A stretch of 64,000 nucleotides of DNA from UBA1258 sp963643225 (lineage in GTDB: Bacteria > Bacillota > Clostridia > Lachnospirales > Lachnospiraceae): positions 1 to 64,000 of the forward strand of contig CAVIIX010000009.1 in assembly GCA_963643225.1 (NCBI GenBank), read 5' to 3'. Numbering within the stretch: position 1 is the stretch's first letter; each line of letters opens with the position of its first letter. This document shows, one piece after another, positions 43,062-52,933 of this stretch. Both the position numbers and the translations under genes were made by a program. The notes beneath the pieces are model-generated. The model saw nothing but the letters and a program-made list of their open reading frames with translations. It was not told the DNA's origin and did no database searches.

Positions 43062-44609
43062 TTATTTTCCGCCAAAAAGCGTGCTCATAATACCTCTTCC
43101 AAGGCTTGCTCCTACGTTGCCGCCCAGAGTCTTACCAAAGGATCCGCCGATGGAGCCACCTAACGTCTTACCTACCTGACGGCCGATAGTACCGGCTGTT
43201 GTCTTTGCAACACTCTTAACTGCATTATTGGTGGCCTTCTTTCGTGCGGCAATTTCTTTTTCTTTCTGCTTTGTAAGGCTTAACTGCTCCGCTTCTTTAA
43301 CTGCAGTCTCCTGTACTTCTGCCTCTCTTCTCTGTAAAAATTCATAAGCTGAATCTCTGTCAACCGCATTTGAATATCTTGAATAGAGTAAGCAGTTATT
43401 AATCATTGAATTACGGGTACCATCATCAAGCGTATCCATATTGCTCTGAGGAGGACAGATTTTTGTCTTCTTTACAACTGTAGGCACACCGGCTTCATCA
43501 AGAACAGAGACTAAAGCTTCACCCGTTCCAAGCTCCTGCAATACTGTGTATGTATCAAATTCAGGGTTGGCTCTGAAAGCCATTGCTGCTGCCTTGACAC
43601 CCTTTTGCTCGGCAGGAGTATATGCATGGAGCGCATGCTGTACCTTATTTGAAAGCTGTGCAAGCACGCCGTCCGGAATATCCTTTGGGTTCTGTGTGAT
43701 AAAATAAATGCCTACTCCTTTTGAGCGGATAAGCTTTACTACCTGTTCAATCTTTTCAAGCAGCACCCTTGATGCTGAGTCAAAAAGCATATGTGCTTCG
43801 TCAAAGAAAAATACCATCCTGGGCTTTTCTAAATCCCCCACTTCAGGTAAAATTTCAAAAAGCTCTGACAGCATCCAAAGTAAGAAGGTTGAATACATCT
43901 TAGGATGCATAATAAGCTTCTGACAGTCTAAAATCTGAATCATGCCCTTGCCGTTTGAATCTGTGCACAGCCAGTCAGTGATGCTTAAAGCAGGCTCTCC
44001 AAAGAACTGGTCGGCGCCCTCAGATTCCATTGCTACAATCCCTCTTGTAATTGCATTTAAGGAAGCCGCAGCAATATTGCCGTACTGAGCCGAATATTCC
44101 TTGGAATTTTCTCCTACATACTGCACCATACTCTTTAAGTCTTTTGTGTCGATTAATAAAAGACCTTCGTCATCGGCAATCTTAAAGATGATATTTAAAA
44201 TATCAGACTGAATGTCGTTAAGTCCCATAATACGGCTTAAGAGTAACGGACCCATTTCTGAAATGGTGGTACGAAGAGGCATACCCTTTTCCGCATACAC
44301 ATCCCAGAAGTTAACAGGATATGACTGATATTCAAAGCCTGCATCCTGCAATCCCATTTTCTCTATTCTTGAGGTGACGTTTTCGTTTGCCTGCCCTACC
44401 TTGCATAAAGGAGCAAGGTCTCCCTTAACGTCTGCCAAAAATACCGGCACACCCATATTTGAAAAGGATTCAGCCATTACCTTTAAAGTAACGGTTTTGC
44501 CGGTACCTGTTGCCCCTGCAATCATACCGTGACGATTAGCCATTTTAGGATAAATAAAAATTTCTTCATCCCCTGCTTTTCCGATTAAAATCTTTCCATC
44601 TTTTACCAT
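43062..44609 (-). CDS. HerA-like ATPase (DUF853)
   Basis: P-loop ATPase of 515 residues in the HerA/FtsK clan. Walker A is GATGTGKTVTL (about residue 31-41), with FLADVKGDLAPL following, Walker B in RMVFFFDEAHMLF, and an arginine-finger-like SKGVGIYFITQNPKDIP. The C terminus is rich in Gly and basic residues (TLGGSIGGSFGKTLGG). Its job in bacteria is not settled. It is followed upstream by the debranching enzyme at 15 bp, likely by chance. Confidence 0.85.
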   Translation of the reverse strand: MVKDGKILIGKAGDEEIFIYPKMANRHGMIAGATGTGKTVTLKVMAESFSNMGVPVFLADVKGDLAPLCKVGQANENVTSRIEKMGLQDAGFEYQSYPVNFWDVYAEKGMPLRTTISEMGPLLLSRIMGLNDIQSDILNIIFKIADDEGLLLIDTKDLKSMVQYVGENSKEYSAQYGNIAAASLNAITRGIVAMESEGADQFFGEPALSITDWLCTDSNGKGMIQILDCQKLIMHPKMYSTFLLWMLSELFEILPEVGDLEKPRMVFFFDEAHMLFDSASRVLLEKIEQVVKLIRSKGVGIYFITQNPKDIPDGVLAQLSNKVQHALHAYTPAEQKGVKAAAMAFRANPEFDTYTVLQELGTGEALVSVLDEAGVPTVVKKTKICPPQSNMDTLDDGTRNSMINNCLLYSRYSNAVDRDSAYEFLQRREAEVQETAVKEAEQLSLTKQKEKEIAARKKATNNAVKSVAKTTAGTIGRQVGKTLGGSIGGSFGKTLGGNVGASLGRGIMSTLFGGK

Positions 44610-44624
44610 AAAAAATTCCTCTCT

Positions 44625-46658
44625 TTATAATTTCTTATTTGATTTTTCAAGCTCTGCTGCCACTCTTATTATTTCACCCACACTCCAGGCCTGTGTATAG
44701 CAGCCATGACTTATAAACGGTGCATCACCATCAAATACCTCTGCAATGCCTCCTATGCATCCGTCATCCAAATGCTTCTCCATAGGCTTTAAAAGCTCTC
44801 CTGCTGTTTTGTAAGCTTCTTTTGAATATTCATTTACCTTAAGATAAGCACTTATTAAACCGCCCAATGGGAATGCCCAGGCTGTTCCCTGATGATAAGC
44901 CATGTCTCTGTCGTGAAGTGCGCCTTCATAACGCCCATGATAATCAGGATCGTCTACGGGAAGCGTTCGTAAACCAAAATCCGTGTAAAGCTTTTTTAGC
45001 ACCACCTTTACGACCGACCTTTCAACATCACAATCAAGCATTGTATGAGGTAAAGAAACTGCCCATATCTGATTTGGTCTGATGGCTCCATTATCCTTAA
45101 TCGTCACTCCGTCTATTAAGGTTTCATCCACCACATCATATAAGCATCCCGTATTTTCATTATAAAACCTTTCATTAAAGGATGTCTTTACTTTTTTAGA
45201 TAATTCTGCAATCTTTTCTTTATACTCGTAATCCTTAAATTTATCGGCAAGTTCTTCCATAACCTTTAAGGCATTGTACCAAAGCGCATTTATTTCAACA
45301 GGCTTACCGTGACGCGGCGTCACCACATACCCGTTAACCCTCACATCCATCCAGGTCACTTGATCTAAATCTGAGCCTGCGTGAATAAGATAATCCTTAT
45401 CCATATAAATCGAAAAATCCGTGCCGTTTTTATATGCCTTAATTACTTTTTTAAGGCAGGGATAAACTTTTGTTTCTATAAAATCAAAGGCTTCTTTGGT
45501 ATTTACATATTTTAAATATTGTTCTACACAATAAAAATACCAAAGCGATGCATCCACCGTGTTATATAACGGATCTATGCCGTTATCCGGAAACATATTG
45601 GGAAGTATTCCGTTCCTTTCATATTTTGTAAAGGTTTCTAAAATGCTCTTTGCATCGTCATATCTTTTCGTTTCAAGGGTAAGTCCCGTAAAGGCAATCA
45701 TTGTATCTCTGCCCCAGTCCGTAAACCACGGAAGACCTGCCAAAACTGTTTTACCGCCCGTTGACGTTCTCTTTACTATAAAATTATCAGCATTTACTGT
45801 AAGGCGTTTTAAAAATTCCGATTTAACGCCTGCCTTTTTAATAAGCTCCTCTGCCCGCTTTCTTGAAGCCTTAACAGTTTTAAAGCCGTCCTTTTCAAAG
45901 TCTCCTTCGATAGTGCAGACAAAAGAAAACTTCCTTTTTGCACCCTTCTTTAAGCCAAGCTCTATATGATATGGCTTAAACCCTGCATCTAAAGCCGACA
46001 TTCCCGTATCAATTTCAGTCTGAAGCTCAAGCTTTAAATCATACATTTCTTCAGGCTCTGACGGATAGATAACCCCTTCACTTACATAAAACCTAATTAT
46101 TTCATCGCTGTTTTTAGGTTCCAAAATAATAGTGTCTTTTGTGTTAAAGGTATTAAATTTAAGGCTGCTCTTTTTAGAGCCTTCGTTATGGTCTCTGTAA
46201 TTAAACACAGGAGTAAAGCAAAGCGCTGCAGAGTCGCCTTCATTTGTGATTTCATAGGTAACCGCTACTGTGTTTTTCTCCCACTCCATCGCTACAGTCT
46301 TTTTAATAAGACATCCGTTAATGAAATATGTAAAGGTAGGTACTGCGTCAAAAGAAAAATCAGTCTGGTACAAATACCCTTCTTCATACTTTTTTCCTTT
46401 TCTTTGTACACTGGAGAAAGAAAAAGACCTTCCGTTTACAATCAGTTCTTCATTAATTCTGTTTAAAATTACCCGCCTTTTTGTAGGTGCATGTAAGGAT
46501 GCAATTAAAAGTCCGTGATGCTTTCTTGTGTTTGCTCCTATTAAAGAGCTTCCCGCATATCCGCCAATACCGTTAGTAATGACCCATTCACGTCGGATTG
46601 CTTCCTTAAAGCTTCTTGTATATTCTCTTCCAAAATCCTTTACTACTAAATTATTCAT
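44625..46658 (-). CDS. Glycogen debranching enzyme (amylo-alpha-1,6-glucosidase)
   Basis: Protein of 677 residues. The N-terminal GDE domain (REWVITNGIGGYAGSSLIGANTRKHHGLL) precedes a GH15-like alpha/alpha barrel (LPWFTDWGRDTMIAFTGLTL, RPNQIWAVSLPH, YHQGTAWAFPLG). It removes alpha-1,6 branches from glycogen in the cytoplasm. It lies 9 bp downstream of the copper ATPase and 15 bp upstream of the HerA-like gene, so transcription may be shared though functions differ. Confidence 0.92.
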   Translation of the reverse strand: MNNLVVKDFGREYTRSFKEAIRREWVITNGIGGYAGSSLIGANTRKHHGLLIASLHAPTKRRVILNRINEELIVNGRSFSFSSVQRKGKKYEEGYLYQTDFSFDAVPTFTYFINGCLIKKTVAMEWEKNTVAVTYEITNEGDSAALCFTPVFNYRDHNEGSKKSSLKFNTFNTKDTIILEPKNSDEIIRFYVSEGVIYPSEPEEMYDLKLELQTEIDTGMSALDAGFKPYHIELGLKKGAKRKFSFVCTIEGDFEKDGFKTVKASRKRAEELIKKAGVKSEFLKRLTVNADNFIVKRTSTGGKTVLAGLPWFTDWGRDTMIAFTGLTLETKRYDDAKSILETFTKYERNGILPNMFPDNGIDPLYNTVDASLWYFYCVEQYLKYVNTKEAFDFIETKVYPCLKKVIKAYKNGTDFSIYMDKDYLIHAGSDLDQVTWMDVRVNGYVVTPRHGKPVEINALWYNALKVMEELADKFKDYEYKEKIAELSKKVKTSFNERFYNENTGCLYDVVDETLIDGVTIKDNGAIRPNQIWAVSLPHTMLDCDVERSVVKVVLKKLYTDFGLRTLPVDDPDYHGRYEGALHDRDMAYHQGTAWAFPLGGLISAYLKVNEYSKEAYKTAGELLKPMEKHLDDGCIGGIAEVFDGDAPFISHGCYTQAWSVGEIIRVAAELEKSNKKL

Positions 46659-46667
46659 TCTTTTCCG

Positions 46668-48398
46668 TTATTTCCTTAATCTGAGTGCATTTAATACTAC
46701 AAACAGTGAGCTTACACTCATACATGCTGCCGAAATTACAGGTGTTAAGGATATTCCAAAGGGCACAAACAGTACTCCTGCCGCAAGAGGAATTCCAAGA
46801 CAGTTATAAAACAGCGCCCAGAAAAGATTTTCCTTTATTATTTTAAGTGTACGACGGCTTAATTTAAACAAATATGACACATCACTTAATTTATTATTTA
46901 TCAAAATAAAATCTGCTGAATCAATTGCTATCTTTGTTCCGTTTCCGATGGCAATTCCGATATCTGCCTTTACCAGAGCAGCCGCATCGTTAATTCCGTC
47001 TCCCACCATTGCAACCTTTTCACCCGTTGCCTTGATTTTATCCACAACATTGCCTTTATCTTCTGGAAGAACTTCACTTATTATGTTTTCTATCCCCACT
47101 TCTTTAGAAATGGCTTCAGCCGTTTCCTTATTGTCTCCTGTCACAAGAAACACCTTAAGCCCCTGCTTCTTTAATTTATTAATTGCTTCCTTGCTGTCAT
47201 CCCTTACTTTATCAGCAATTGCAATAATACCTCTTAATCTGTCATCTCCAAAGAATAAAACCGTTTTTCCCTGACGGCTTAATTCTTCGTATTTTTCTTT
47301 TAAAGGTAAAATGCTTATACCGTTTTCTTCCATTAATAGGGCATTACCCGCATAATAAACGCCACCGTCAATAATTCCCTTTATACCTCTGCCATCTATG
47401 TTTTCAACACTCTCTAAATTGTGTTCCATTATCCTTTTAGGGTTATAATAATCAAGGGCTTCATTGCGAATGGCATTGGCGTAAGGATGATTTGATGAGG
47501 CTTCAAGCACTGCTGCCATAAGAAGTAAATTTTCTTTTGACGTATCAGACGCCTCATAAATATCTGTAACTGTAAGTTCTCCTTCCGTTACGGTTCCTGT
47601 TTTATCAAGTAATACTGTCGTGACATTTCTAGCTGTTTCAAGGCATTCAGCCGAACGGATTAGTATACCGTGTGTAGCTGCATTTCCGGTTCCTGCCATT
47701 ACCGCCGTGGGGGTCGCAAGTCCTAACGCACAGGGACAGGAAATTACAATAACGCTTATTGACATTTTTAAGGCAAAATCAAAATCCGCTCCAGTAAGCA
47801 TCCATATTATAAAGGTTATTAAGCTTATGCTTAATACTATCGGCACAAAAACACCGCTTATTCTATCTGCAAGTCTTTCTATCGGCGTCTTTTTCAAAGT
47901 CGCCTCACGCACCATTTCTATAATGTGAGATAACGTTGTGTCCTTACCTGTTTTTAAAGCTTCTATATAAAGAAAACCGTCTAAGCATACAGAGCCTGAG
48001 ATTATTTCATTTCCTTCACATACCTCCATCGGAAGGCTCTCTCCGGTAAGTGCGGATTTATCAATTAATCCTTTGCCCTTTACGACTTTACCGTCTACCG
48101 GCACATTATCACCTTTTCTGATTATTACAATATCCAGTGGCTTTAATTCGTTTTCTTTTACTGTAAGCTCATCGTTTCCCTTTAAAATTCTTACAGTGTC
48201 CGGCACAAGCTGTGACAGAGCATTTATTGCATCCATTGTGTGGGCTTTTGAATTGGCTTCAAGTGCTTTACCTAAGGTAATAAGCGTAAAAATCATGCCT
48301 GCTGATTCAAAGAAATACATTTCGCCTTTATTAAAAATCAACAGATACACACTGTAAATAAAGGAAATGCCCGCGCCAATTGAAATAAGGGCATCCAT
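46668..48398 (-). CDS. copA: Copper-transporting P1B-type ATPase, main frame
   Basis: Cu(I) efflux pump. The frame shows ISCPCALGLATPTA (metal-binding CPC), the phosphorylated Asp in DKTGTVTEGE, the SNHPYANAI loop, VGDGINDAAAL, and the Cu(I)-type helix ends FYNCLGIPLAAG and MSVSSLFVVLNALRL. The first ATG (48398) lies inside the conserved H..PGMDAL region, after membrane helices 1 and 2. Those helices are encoded upstream in the same frame up to the A10 tract at 48592-48601, without ATG, GTG or TTG. The real protein is therefore likely read from the HMA start at 48835 through a -1 shift, total 722 residues. A plain sequencing or decay frameshift is the alternative. Confidence 0.88.
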   Translation of the reverse strand: MDALISIGAGISFIYSVYLLIFNKGEMYFFESAGMIFTLITLGKALEANSKAHTMDAINALSQLVPDTVRILKGNDELTVKENELKPLDIVIIRKGDNVPVDGKVVKGKGLIDKSALTGESLPMEVCEGNEIISGSVCLDGFLYIEALKTGKDTTLSHIIEMVREATLKKTPIERLADRISGVFVPIVLSISLITFIIWMLTGADFDFALKMSISVIVISCPCALGLATPTAVMAGTGNAATHGILIRSAECLETARNVTTVLLDKTGTVTEGELTVTDIYEASDTSKENLLLMAAVLEASSNHPYANAIRNEALDYYNPKRIMEHNLESVENIDGRGIKGIIDGGVYYAGNALLMEENGISILPLKEKYEELSRQGKTVLFFGDDRLRGIIAIADKVRDDSKEAINKLKKQGLKVFLVTGDNKETAEAISKEVGIENIISEVLPEDKGNVVDKIKATGEKVAMVGDGINDAAALVKADIGIAIGNGTKIAIDSADFILINNKLSDVSYLFKLSRRTLKIIKENLFWALFYNCLGIPLAAGVLFVPFGISLTPVISAACMSVSSLFVVLNALRLRK

Positions 48399-48577
48399 GC
48401 CGGGTGCCCTGTGAATTATGCTTTTATATGCTTTTATGAAATAGTTTCCGTTAATTAAAAGTATAGTCAGAGAAAGCGCGCACTGAATAAGGCCGTTAAC
48501 CTTCCAGGGTAAAAAATTCCCTTTTAAATTTAAATATACTAACGGAATTAAACAGATTAAAGAAGGTAAAAACCTGG

Positions 48578-48835
48578 TTAAAAGAACAGTCTTTTTTTTT
48601 TCGGTTTTTCTTCTTCCTTAACGCTGTCTTTTAATGAAGCGCCATACCCGGCGGCCGTTACAGCCTCGATTATTTTATCAACAGAAAGTTTGCTTTCATC
48701 AAAATCGACAGTCATGGCATTTTCAATAAGGCTCACGCTTACTTCCGTAATGCCTTCAAGTGCTTTTACAGCTCTCTCTACAGCTGCCACACAGGCGCTG
48801 CAGCCCATTCCTGTTACATTAAAATCTGCTTTCAT
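48578..48835 (-). CDS. HMA heavy-metal-binding domain (CopZ-like, or N terminus of CopA)
   Basis: 85-residue ferredoxin-like metal-binding domain with the Cu(I) site GMGCSACV. It ends in KEEEKPKKKRLFF. The frame stops five codons after an A10 run (codons 79-81 are AAA). It could be a free copper chaperone. In the -1 frame the sequence continues directly into CopA (KKKTVLLTRFLPSLICLIPL), which is where most single-HMA copper ATPases continue. AAAGGAG lies upstream of the start. Confidence 0.88.
   Translation of the reverse strand: MKADFNVTGMGCSACVAAVERAVKALEGITEVSVSLIENAMTVDFDESKLSVDKIIEAVTAAGYGASLKDSVKEEEKPKKKRLFF
48584..48620 (-). promoter_or_regulatory. Candidate -1 ribosomal frameshift site in copA
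   Basis: The zero frame reads CCG AAA AAA AAA AGA CTG TTC TTT TAA, holding the slippery string A-AAA-AAA (A10 at 48592-48601). An AAGGAAG purine stretch about 12 nt upstream resembles the Shine-Dalgarno-type stimulator of dnaX. A small AGGT-TTTT-ACCT hairpin lies downstream. The -1 frame opens into the pump. Confidence 0.55.
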
Positions 48836-48865
48836 TTTTTCTCCTTTAATTTCACTACCAATATT

Positions 48866-50494
48866 TTAACAAATCAATCCTGCAAGAGCAAATATAAAGG
48901 GTGAATTCCAGTAAATTGTTATTTCGTTTAAGGAATAGCAGGCGACGTCGTCAAGGTAGCACTTCATAGCCGGCAAATCCCTTGATAATTCTCTTGCCTT
49001 TTCATCCTGAAGTCCTATGTTTGGACCGCCTGATACAAGACCGGGCCAGGGCTCTTCAATTCCGTCAACAGCCGTAGGACGTAAGTGTGGATTTTTATAG
49101 GCATGCTCTCCGTTGCCTGTTACATAGCTTACATCCATTGAATTGCACCCAAGCAAATAATCAAAACCATTTTCTATAGCCGTTCTGTATTTTTCTTTAC
49201 CCTCTAAAGCAAAAGCCACGGAAAGAATCATTAAATATTTTCCAAGCTCCATGTTGCTGCCCCAGATAAAGTCCTTCTTTTCCATACAAAGATAAAAGCC
49301 GTTTTTCTTACTGTTTTTACACAGTCTGTCAGCTTCCTCAATAAAGGCTTCCTTTGTAAATGTATATAATTCGTTTTCTTCCTTATTTAGTAAAACCGAC
49401 AATCCGCCAAGGCCTGCTACCTCTGCCCAGCCTAAGCATGTAAACACATTACCCTGATATCCCTTAAAGGAAACAGTTTTATTAAATTCAATAAGTCTTT
49501 CCTTTTGCTTAAGAGCATCCTGTAAATATGCTTTTTCCTTTGTCGCATCATATAAAGCTGCTGCCGCCCAGAATCTGTTTGAAATGTCCTCTGCCTCGTC
49601 ATATTCACCGGTATTTGATTCTTTAGGATTATGGAATAATAATTCTTTAGGATTTTGCAAGAGCCATTCATAGGCTTTTTCAGCCAAAGAAAGTAAATTT
49701 TCGGCATATGCTTTATCGTAATCCTTATAAACCGTGTAGCTTAAAGCACACATTGCCGCAAAATCTGCCGTTGCAATTGAAGAAACCGGAAATAAATATA
49801 AATCGGAAGTATCTTCTTCAGGCATAATGAAATCTGCATGGCGCATGGTTGTAACCTTGTGATAGCAGCTTCCGTCTTCCTTTTGAAGCTTCCTTAAAAA
49901 TTCTATTTCAACCTTTACTTCCGTAAGTATATCTGGAAGTCCTTTTTCTTTCGGAATATTAAATTCAATATCCTTTAAGCCTTTATAAAATCTAAAGCCG
50001 TAAAGTAAATGTGCAACCGCCACGCAGCCTGCAGTCATGTAACGACCGTAATCTCCTGCATCGTGCCAGCCACCTGTTACCTCTACCTTTGTGTCTTCAT
50101 CTCCGTATACCTTTGCAAGGCCTAAGTGACAGGGCTTATGTGTATATTCCCCTGCATATTTTTCTTCAAGCTCTGCACCGCATCGTAAGAAATAATAAGT
50201 CTTAAGCAAATCCTGCATAAGCTTATCGTAGACACCATCTGAAATTGTAAACAAAGGGCTCTTAACACCCTCTGCATCTATATAATAGGTACCCTCATCC
50301 TTTAATGCGTCAAATTCTGCATTGTAAACATCTTCTCCCGAAATTTCATCGGTTCCGAAATGACTCACAAGACCTGAATAAACCTTCTTACCAAGACAGT
50401 CATAAACCCCAAAGCTTTCTGCCTTAAAGTTAAGCGCTGCCTTCTTTTTCTGATCCTTTAAAAACCCAACTTCATTAATAAAAATTTTATTCAT
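48866..50494 (-). CDS. Glycoside hydrolase family 9 protein (cellulase-type)
   Basis: Protein of 542 residues with an N-terminal Ig-like CelD_N domain (about 1-85) and a GH9 alpha/alpha barrel. The catalytic Asp pair is in GGWHDAGDYGRY and the acid Glu in DDVACYSLNEITIYWNSPF. GH9 enzymes cut beta-1,4 glucans. There is no signal peptide, so it probably trims imported cello-oligosaccharides or mixed-linkage glucans. It stands alone; GGAGAG precedes the ATG. Confidence 0.9.
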   Translation of the reverse strand: MNKIFINEVGFLKDQKKKAALNFKAESFGVYDCLGKKVYSGLVSHFGTDEISGEDVYNAEFDALKDEGTYYIDAEGVKSPLFTISDGVYDKLMQDLLKTYYFLRCGAELEEKYAGEYTHKPCHLGLAKVYGDEDTKVEVTGGWHDAGDYGRYMTAGCVAVAHLLYGFRFYKGLKDIEFNIPKEKGLPDILTEVKVEIEFLRKLQKEDGSCYHKVTTMRHADFIMPEEDTSDLYLFPVSSIATADFAAMCALSYTVYKDYDKAYAENLLSLAEKAYEWLLQNPKELLFHNPKESNTGEYDEAEDISNRFWAAAALYDATKEKAYLQDALKQKERLIEFNKTVSFKGYQGNVFTCLGWAEVAGLGGLSVLLNKEENELYTFTKEAFIEEADRLCKNSKKNGFYLCMEKKDFIWGSNMELGKYLMILSVAFALEGKEKYRTAIENGFDYLLGCNSMDVSYVTGNGEHAYKNPHLRPTAVDGIEEPWPGLVSGGPNIGLQDEKARELSRDLPAMKCYLDDVACYSLNEITIYWNSPFIFALAGLIC

Positions 50495-50608
50495 TGTTTT
50501 ACTCTCCTTTAAAAATACTTAAAAAGAAGTATCCGCGTCATTCTCTCAGATGCATACATAACAATTATAAACCAAAGCATGGAAAATAACCACAGGTTAA
50601 TGCGTTTA

Positions 50609-51067
50609 CTAACCTTCAGTCCTGAAAATACGAACGATAACACCTTTTTCCCAGGATTCTATTGTTCCTTTAAGAGCAGAAGTTTCAAGATATTCAAGAG
50701 CCTTTGAATCTGTTGTCACTGAAGGAATTGTGATTAATTGCTCACCTGTTTTGACTTCTCCGTTATTCTCTATAAAGATTTTGCAGGGATTTCCTTCAAA
50801 ATCGGTACCCTCAAGTATATATCTTGCCGAAAGAAATGTTTTGCCGTCGTCAATTTTCTGGGTATCAACTCCGCCATCAAGGATTTTCCCTTTAAAGTTT
50901 TTACAGTCTGCTTCTCCCGTAAAATGTATCATTCTTCGTGTGCCTGCGTTGCCGACTACTTCATCCGTTGCAGTGCAGATTACCGTTATTGTAAGTTCTT
51001 CTTCAATCACTTTTGCCTTCTTATTCTTAAGCTTATTTTTCTTCATATTTTGTTGAACTTGCACCAT
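50609..51067 (-). CDS. DUF3237 family protein
   Basis: Beta-barrel-like protein of 152 residues. The segment FTGEADCKNFKGKILDGGVDTQ and the later ARYILEGTDFEGNPCKIFIENNG match DUF3237. The basic N terminus (KKNKLKNKKAK) is not part of the family domain, and no clear Shine-Dalgarno site is seen, so the start is uncertain. The function of the family is unknown. Confidence 0.72.
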   Translation of the reverse strand: MVQVQQNMKKNKLKNKKAKVIEEELTITVICTATDEVVGNAGTRRMIHFTGEADCKNFKGKILDGGVDTQKIDDGKTFLSARYILEGTDFEGNPCKIFIENNGEVKTGEQLITIPSVTTDSKALEYLETSALKGTIESWEKGVIVRIFRTEG

Positions 51068-51323
51068 TTTTGCTGGCCGTTTAAGTCAAGGCTTTCAACC
51101 TTTTTAATCCAGTATCTGTTTATGCATTTACGTAGAAATCGCAATGCTTCATTGCATATACATCGTATATCTTTCTGCTATCTGCGTATATACACTCCTG
51201 ACTGCTACGAGTCTGCATCGCCCTTTATCATACACAGAAATTTCCAACCGTACTCTGTTTCATTACTCGGATAATTATTCTTTCATTCCAGATAAGCTTC
51301 CGTTTCACATATTTTCTCCTGCA
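51068..51323 (-). other. Spacer with degenerate coding traces
   Basis: 256 bp without an intact gene. On the minus strand, short open pieces such as NETEYGWKFLCMIKGDADS and, in another frame, NRYWIKKVESLDLNG read like protein but are broken by stops and frame changes. I see no recognisable family; an old decayed gene is possible. Confidence 0.3.
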
Positions 51324-52883
51324 TCAATAGCAGTCAGAAACCTTGACAACTAATGTTCCGTTATAATTTACAATCGACCCCTCCAGTGGAAACTGGGGCA
51401 TCCGTGCCACAAAATCCTGCGATATTATGTCATTATAATCATCATCTCCGCATAAATTGAGGCTCATTCCAAGGAAACTTCTTAGAACACCGTCATATGT
51501 GACCCTTGAGTTTCTGGCATCAGTACTAAAATATCCAAATTTGGCATAATCATTAGCCATCGAATAAGCATTGCTATGAGAAAACAAAAAGTTATCCACA
51601 GGTCTGCCCACAAATGCAACGCTTTTATAGTCTTCCAAATAATCATCCTCGCATAAGGCCGTAACGATGTTTTGAACCAATGTAGTTGTGGCTGTTTTTC
51701 CTTCCTTCAGGGCAATTTGATCATTTACAGCTGCCGAAAGCTGGAACCACAAGAAAGGCACCAGCATCAGCGTAACACTTCTTCTGACAACCGTCGTTGA
51801 AGCTACAGTCTCATCAATCAAAGTCGGAATCGCAACAAGACTTAAAATATATCCATACGACATCAGTTCCGACATGGAATTTCCGACTGCAATCAGTATT
51901 ACGAAACCACTTGCAACCGGAATTAACAAGGATAAAAGGAAGCAGACCACTCCCTTTATTATATGTTTCTTCGCAGTTTTGATTGATATTAAGACAATTA
52001 CAAGCAATTCTATCAAGGCAATAAGTAAAAGATAAAAATTAATAAACTCAAGATTTGAATATGTCTTGTAAACAAACAAATAATTATAAAAAGAAACAAA
52101 AGCATTCTTCATAGACGCAGGCAAATTCTTCAAAATTACAATCGGATTAACCCCCGAAGCTCCTTTGTATGAAGCAAGCTCTATACCGGCTCTAAGTAGT
52201 AATGCTTTTGTAATAAGCAAATATATTGCCCCCCCTAGAACGCATGTTCCCATGCATTCTTCGGCATAACTTATCACCTGTTTATTTCTTTCAGCAGAAC
52301 GAATTTTCTTTATGCAAAATAAAAGCATAAGAAGAACCGTAACTGAAATATACGCCTGATAAAATGCCATGGATACAGCGAAAAATACAGAAGAGGCAAT
52401 GACCTTAAAAATGATTTTCCTTTTACTTAAGTCCTCATTGCACAGTACCGCAAATGAAGAAACCGCAAATACAAAGGCAAGTCCAAAGTTTGGTGACATG
52501 TAGCTATATGAAAGAATATCGCAGATAATTGGATTCGCAATTAAAATAACCGAAGCCAAAATTCTAAAAGATTTTCTTTTTACGTCAAAGCACTTCATAA
52601 AAATGTTAATACCAATCGAAAAAAGAAATACAGTAATCATTGAATTAAAGGCATCGGAAACAATTCCGAAGCGTGCTCTGTCCGCGTACCTCTGTAAACC
52701 TCTTCCAAGAGAAATTTCCCAATCTCCGGCTATAAAATTAGATGGGTGCCAAATGCCATCATAGTTATTGACAAGTCCCTCTGACATCATTGTAAAGTAT
52801 GCAAGAACACCGACAGCAAAGGTAACAATAATCCATTTCCATTGTTCCTCTGCAAATTTTTTCAGTTCGTTCAAAGCCTTCAT
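51324..52883 (-). CDS. Glucosyltransferase domain membrane protein (Glucos_trans_II type)
   Basis: Polytopic membrane protein of 519 residues with about 10 to 12 hydrophobic segments. The early WHPSNFIAGDWEISLGRGLQRYADRARFG matches the Glucos_trans_II family (GtrV-like), which adds glucose to surface polysaccharide from a lipid-linked donor. I start at MKALNELKKF, with AGAGGTG upstream. It lies close to a truncated membrane protein on the same strand. Acceptor unknown. Confidence 0.78.
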   Translation of the reverse strand: MKALNELKKFAEEQWKWIIVTFAVGVLAYFTMMSEGLVNNYDGIWHPSNFIAGDWEISLGRGLQRYADRARFGIVSDAFNSMITVFLFSIGINIFMKCFDVKRKSFRILASVILIANPIICDILSYSYMSPNFGLAFVFAVSSFAVLCNEDLSKRKIIFKVIASSVFFAVSMAFYQAYISVTVLLMLLFCIKKIRSAERNKQVISYAEECMGTCVLGGAIYLLITKALLLRAGIELASYKGASGVNPIVILKNLPASMKNAFVSFYNYLFVYKTYSNLEFINFYLLLIALIELLVIVLISIKTAKKHIIKGVVCFLLSLLIPVASGFVILIAVGNSMSELMSYGYILSLVAIPTLIDETVASTTVVRRSVTLMLVPFLWFQLSAAVNDQIALKEGKTATTTLVQNIVTALCEDDYLEDYKSVAFVGRPVDNFLFSHSNAYSMANDYAKFGYFSTDARNSRVTYDGVLRSFLGMSLNLCGDDDYNDIISQDFVARMPQFPLEGSIVNYNGTLVVKVSDCY

Positions 52884-52933
52884 TAATTCACCTCTTAACA
52901 TGTATACCTACTGGATGAATAAAATCATTTTGA

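Noticed and set aside
48398..48398. ATG at 48398 as the true start of the copper ATPase
   Set aside because: It falls within the conserved HxxPGMDAL region after membrane helices 1 and 2, lacks a ribosome site, and the same frame codes for those helices upstream.
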